DNA of 7,520 nt, taken from assembly GCA_902789835.1 (NCBI GenBank), contig CADAPN010000132.1:1-7520 (forward strand). The letters are read 5' to 3'. This DNA is from Oscillospiraceae bacterium (GTDB lineage Bacteria; Bacillota_A; Clostridia; Oscillospirales; Oscillospiraceae). The translations under genes and the position numbers were made by a program. The first letter of the stretch is position 1, and each line of letters starts with the position of its first letter. Positions 5,660 to 7,520 of this stretch are shown piece by piece. The notes under the pieces were generated by a model. The model made no database searches. It saw only the letters and a list, made by a program, of their open reading frames with translations, and was not told the DNA's origin.

Positions 5660-5679
5660 CAACGGGCGCCGGTTCTTTT
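5646..5679 (+). terminator. Intrinsic terminator whose loop holds the stop codon
   Basis: CGGCGCCCG (5646-5654) pairs perfectly with CGGGCGCCG (5663-5671), nine pairs with an eight-base loop, followed by GTTCTTTTG. The TGA of the upstream gene (5657-5659) is in the loop, so a ribosome finishing translation would cover the hairpin. It lies only 26 bases before the tatD start, so it may attenuate tatD rather than separate it fully. Confidence 0.75.
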
Positions 5680-5705
5680 GCCGCCGTACCGAAGGAGGAA
5701 AAGCG

Positions 5706-6467
5706 ATGTATTTTGATACCCATGCCCATCTGGACGATGCGGCCTTTGACGAAGACCGGGATGAGCTTCTGGCCCGGCTGACGGAGTGCGGCGTCGACTG
5801 TGTGCTCGATCCGGGCTGCGACCCCGAGAGCAGCCGGAAGGCCGCCGCGCTCGCCGAGCGGGAGGACTGGATCTGGTTCGCCGCGGGGATTCACCCGGAA
5901 GAGCTCCACGCCTTTCATGCCGAGGGCCTTGAACAGATTGCCGCGCTCCTTAGGCATCCGAAATGCCGCGCCGTGGGAGAGATCGGCCTGGACTATTACT
6001 GGGACGACACGCATAAGGAGGAGCAGAAGCAGCTCTTTCACGCCCAGCTCTCTATGGCCCTGGAGCGGGATCTTCCGGTGGTGATCCACGACCGGGAGGC
6101 CCACGGGGACTGCCTGGCCGTTGTCCGCCAGTATCCCGGCCTGCGCGGTGTGTTCCATTGTTATTCTGGCAGCCCGGAGATGGCGGAGGAGCTTCTGCGC
6201 ATGGGCTGGTATCTGGGCTTTGACGGGCCGATCACCTACAAGAATGCCAGAAAGGCAATCGAGGTGCTTCGGATCTGCCCGGAGGACCGCATCCTCGTCG
6301 AGACCGACAGTCCGTACCTTGCCCCGGTGCCGAGGCGCGGCAGGCGGAACGACCCGGGAAACCTTCCCTATATCTGCGCGAAAATCGCCGAGATCCGGGA
6401 GAAAAGCCCGGAGGAAATCGCCGCCCTGACCGCCGCAAACGGGCGACGTCTGTTCGGAATCGCCTGA
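5706..6467 (+). CDS. tatD: TatD family metal-dependent hydrolase (putative 3'-5' DNase)
   Basis: This 253-residue cytoplasmic protein has the TatD amidohydrolase-type barrel. Every expected metal-binding residue is visible: His6 and His8 in DTHAHLD, Glu92 in GEIGLDYYW, His128 in VIHDRE, His151 in FHCYSGS and Asp201 in ETDSPYLAP. Family members act as magnesium-dependent 3'-5' exonucleases or have roles in DNA repair and quality control; some clostridial members may have other substrates. Length is normal. The start is secured by AAGGAGG (5692-5698), seven bases before ATG. No promoter is visible in the 46-base gap after the upstream gene, so expression probably depends on readthrough past the hairpin or on a promoter inside the upstream gene. 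Confidence 0.95.
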   Translation: MYFDTHAHLDDAAFDEDRDELLARLTECGVDCVLDPGCDPESSRKAAALAEREDWIWFAAGIHPEELHAFHAEGLEQIAALLRHPKCRAVGEIGLDYYWDDTHKEEQKQLFHAQLSMALERDLPVVIHDREAHGDCLAVVRQYPGLRGVFHCYSGSPEMAEELLRMGWYLGFDGPITYKNARKAIEVLRICPEDRILVETDSPYLAPVPRRGRRNDPGNLPYICAKIAEIREKSPEEIAALTAANGRRLFGIA

Positions 6468-6504
6468 CGCGGGGCGCCGGACGGGAAGAATTCACGGAAT
6501 TTTA

Positions 6505-6533
6505 TTGAATCGGAGGCGCTTTGGTTGTACAAT
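6505..6533 (+). promoter_or_regulatory. Sigma-A promoter of the D,D-carboxypeptidase gene
   Basis: TTGAAT (6505-6510) and TACAAT (6528-6533) are separated by 17 bases, with transcription predicted near 6540. The -10 matches five of six bases. Just inside the transcript, TCCGG-AAA-CCGGA (6542-6554) forms a five-pair 5' hairpin next to the ribosome binding site. Between the tatD stop and this promoter I see only a weak AATTC/GAATT hairpin (6489-6501) followed by TTATT as a possible tatD terminator. Confidence 0.7.
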
Positions 6534-6568
6534 ACAGGCCATCCGGAAACCGGAAGGAGGGAACATCC

Positions 6569-7378
6569 ATGAAGAATCGGGTTGCATGGCTGCTCTGCAT
6601 GGGCGTGCTGTGCCTGGTGCTGGCGGGCATTGTCATGTCCCGGCTGGAGGCAAAGACGGATGTGATCTTCGGCGGAATGGACGGCGCGATTGTCTCGACG
6701 GATTCGTATGTTGCGGCGGGACCCGACGAAACGGGAGAGGTCGAAACGGTGGACGAGGGCTGGCCGGATATCGACATCACGGAAGGTCAGTACCGCATGG
6801 TCAACGACGATACGGAGTTTCTGCTGCCCTCTTCGTTTGAACCAACCTGCAGCGTCATTGACGGAACCAAGTACATGATGTTCGACGCGGATTATATCCC
6901 TTATCTCAACGCCATGATCCACGCGGCGGAAGAGGCGGGCCACACGGTCTACATCGCCGCGGCGTATCGGACCTATTCCTACCAGACCCAGATGTTCAAC
7001 GCCAAAGCCAGCCAGCTGGCCGGTGATATCGACTATATGGACCCGCGGTATCAGGAATTTGCCGAGAAGGCCAAGCAGATCGTCATGTATCCCGGCAGCA
7101 GCGAGCACCAGCTCGGCCTCGCGGTGGATATCATGGACCGCCAGTACAAGAGCCTGATCTATGAGAACATGGACCAGGAGCTCTTTGCCTGGCTGGACGA
7201 GCACTGCGCCGAATACGGCTTCATCAAGCGCTATCCCACGAGAAAGCTTCTGCTTACGGGCTGGGACGAACCCTGGCACTATCGCTATGTCGGGGTGGAG
7301 GCCGCGACCTATATCATGGAGCACGGCATCTGCTACGAGGAATTCTACAAACACTACCGCCCGGAGTTCAAGTATTAA
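6569..7378 (+). CDS. VanY-type D-alanyl-D-alanine carboxypeptidase (peptidase M15B)
   Basis: This 269-residue enzyme should remove the terminal D-Ala from peptidoglycan stem peptides outside the membrane. Residues 5-23 form a hydrophobic signal anchor without a lipobox, followed by an acidic linker (about 30-75) and the catalytic domain. Zinc ligands are His180 and Asp187 in SEHQLGLAVD and His237 in EPWHYRYVG; Glu235 just before Trp236 is the catalytic base, and Arg134 in AAYRTYSYQTQ is the usual substrate contact. The start is ATG 6569, with AAGGAGGG (6554-6561) seven bases upstream; an in-frame TTG at 6521 lies inside the promoter. No vanR/S/H/A/X genes are nearby, so ordinary cell-wall trimming is more likely than glycopeptide resistance. 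Confidence 0.93.
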   Translation: MKNRVAWLLCMGVLCLVLAGIVMSRLEAKTDVIFGGMDGAIVSTDSYVAAGPDETGEVETVDEGWPDIDITEGQYRMVNDDTEFLLPSSFEPTCSVIDGTKYMMFDADYIPYLNAMIHAAEEAGHTVYIAAAYRTYSYQTQMFNAKASQLAGDIDYMDPRYQEFAEKAKQIVMYPGSSEHQLGLAVDIMDRQYKSLIYENMDQELFAWLDEHCAEYGFIKRYPTRKLLLTGWDEPWHYRYVGVEAATYIMEHGICYEEFYKHYRPEFKY

Positions 7379-7386
7379 ACACGTCT

Positions 7387-7426
7387 CGCAATCCACCCCG
7401 CCGGAGGCGGGGTGGATTGCGTTCTA
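7387..7426 (+). terminator. Terminator hairpin of the carboxypeptidase gene, cut short by an intron
   Basis: CGCAATCCACCCCGCC (7387-7402) pairs perfectly with its complement (7406-7421) around a GGA loop, a 16-bp stem eight bases after the stop codon. Only TTCTA follows before the intron begins at 7427, so the T tract that would complete the terminator is missing or displaced. Group IIC introns are known to choose exactly this type of hairpin as their insertion site. Confidence 0.8.
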
Positions 7427-7520
7427 GTGCGCCCGGCGAGCGCACGTTCTAAAGGGTGAAAGTCCCGAGACCGCCCGGCAGTGGGAAGGTCATAGCCAAA
7501 GCCAAGGGTGTCCGCTGCGA
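7427..7520 (+). mobile_element. 5' end of a group IIC self-splicing intron (truncated by window edge)
   Basis: The sequence opens with GTGCGCCCGGC, a GUGYG-type intron 5' end. It continues with AAAGGGTGAAAGTCCCG (7452-7468) and GCCAAAGCCAAGGGTGTCCG (7496-7515). From memory, these line up in order with domain I of the well-studied Oceanobacillus iheyensis group IIC intron (GUGUGCCCGGC; AGGGUGAGAGUCCCG; GCAAGGGUGUCCG). GTGCGC (7427-7432) can pair with GCGCAC (7440-7445) as the first domain I helix. The insertion point is five bases downstream of a strong terminator stem, as expected for class C. The rest of the ribozyme and any maturase/reverse transcriptase gene lie beyond the window. Whether the element is full-length or active cannot be judged here. 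Confidence 0.88.

Noticed and set aside
4571..5662. A 363-codon minus-strand open frame opposite the unrecognised membrane protein.
   Set aside because: The + strand has a promoter, ribosome binding site, membrane anchor, TPR-like pattern and terminator, none of which is seen for the minus frame.
6569..7378. A vancomycin-resistance cluster, suggested by the VanY-like gene.
   Set aside because: No vanRS, vanHAX or vanT-like membrane racemase accompanies it; M15B carboxypeptidases are common housekeeping enzymes in Clostridia.
6368..7396. A 342-codon minus-strand open frame opposite the carboxypeptidase gene.
   Set aside because: The + strand holds the complete zinc-peptidase motifs; the minus frame begins inside the terminator hairpin and runs into tatD, with no known motifs.

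Overview
The window looks like chromosomal DNA from a low-branching Firmicute, most likely a moderately GC-rich anaerobic Clostridia member (Lachnospiraceae/Oscillospiraceae type). The signs are strong AGGAGG-type ribosome binding sites, consensus sigma-A promoters, a perfect CIRCE element, an ArgR/AhrC-type operator, frequent GTG starts and a group IIC intron behind a terminator. This placement is an inference from style, not from a database match. All complete genes lie on the + strand.

Region 1 (1-250) is a divergent control region. The first codons of a minus-strand gene run off the left edge. On the + strand a perfect TTGACA-17-TATAAT promoter carries a perfect 18-base ARG box inside its spacer. 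Region 2 (251-3780) is a four-gene operon: secreted amino-acid binding protein, HisMQ-type permease, GlnQ/ArtM-type ATPase (GTG start, overlapping the permease) and a divergent alanine-racemase-family enzyme (GTG start, 40 bases after the ATPase). A perfect 15-bp stem-loop separates the binding-protein gene from the permease gene. The ARG box suggests a basic amino acid (arginine, ornithine or lysine) as substrate and repression when arginine is plentiful.

Region 3 (3781-4520) is a single-gene heat-shock unit: promoter overlapped by CIRCE, a roughly 155-base AT-rich leader, a small heat-shock protein (Hsp20) and a terminator. The leader can fold into a three-way junction whose closing helix covers the last G of the Shine-Dalgarno sequence and the start codon. 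This makes it a good RNA-thermometer candidate on top of HrcA control.

Region 4 (4520-6467) has a promoter, a membrane-anchored TPR-like protein of unknown function, a terminator hairpin that contains that gene's stop codon, and tatD 46 bases further on. Region 5 (6500-7425) has a promoter, a VanY-type (M15B) D,D-carboxypeptidase with an N-terminal membrane anchor, and a 16-bp terminator hairpin.

Region 6 (7427-7520) is the 5' end of a group IIC intron, inserted five bases after that hairpin, which is the expected target type for this class. Its remainder, including any reverse transcriptase, lies beyond the window. The parts I consider most worth following up are the hsp20 leader, the ARG box and the intron. 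I see no CRISPR array, tRNA, rRNA or clear defence system.
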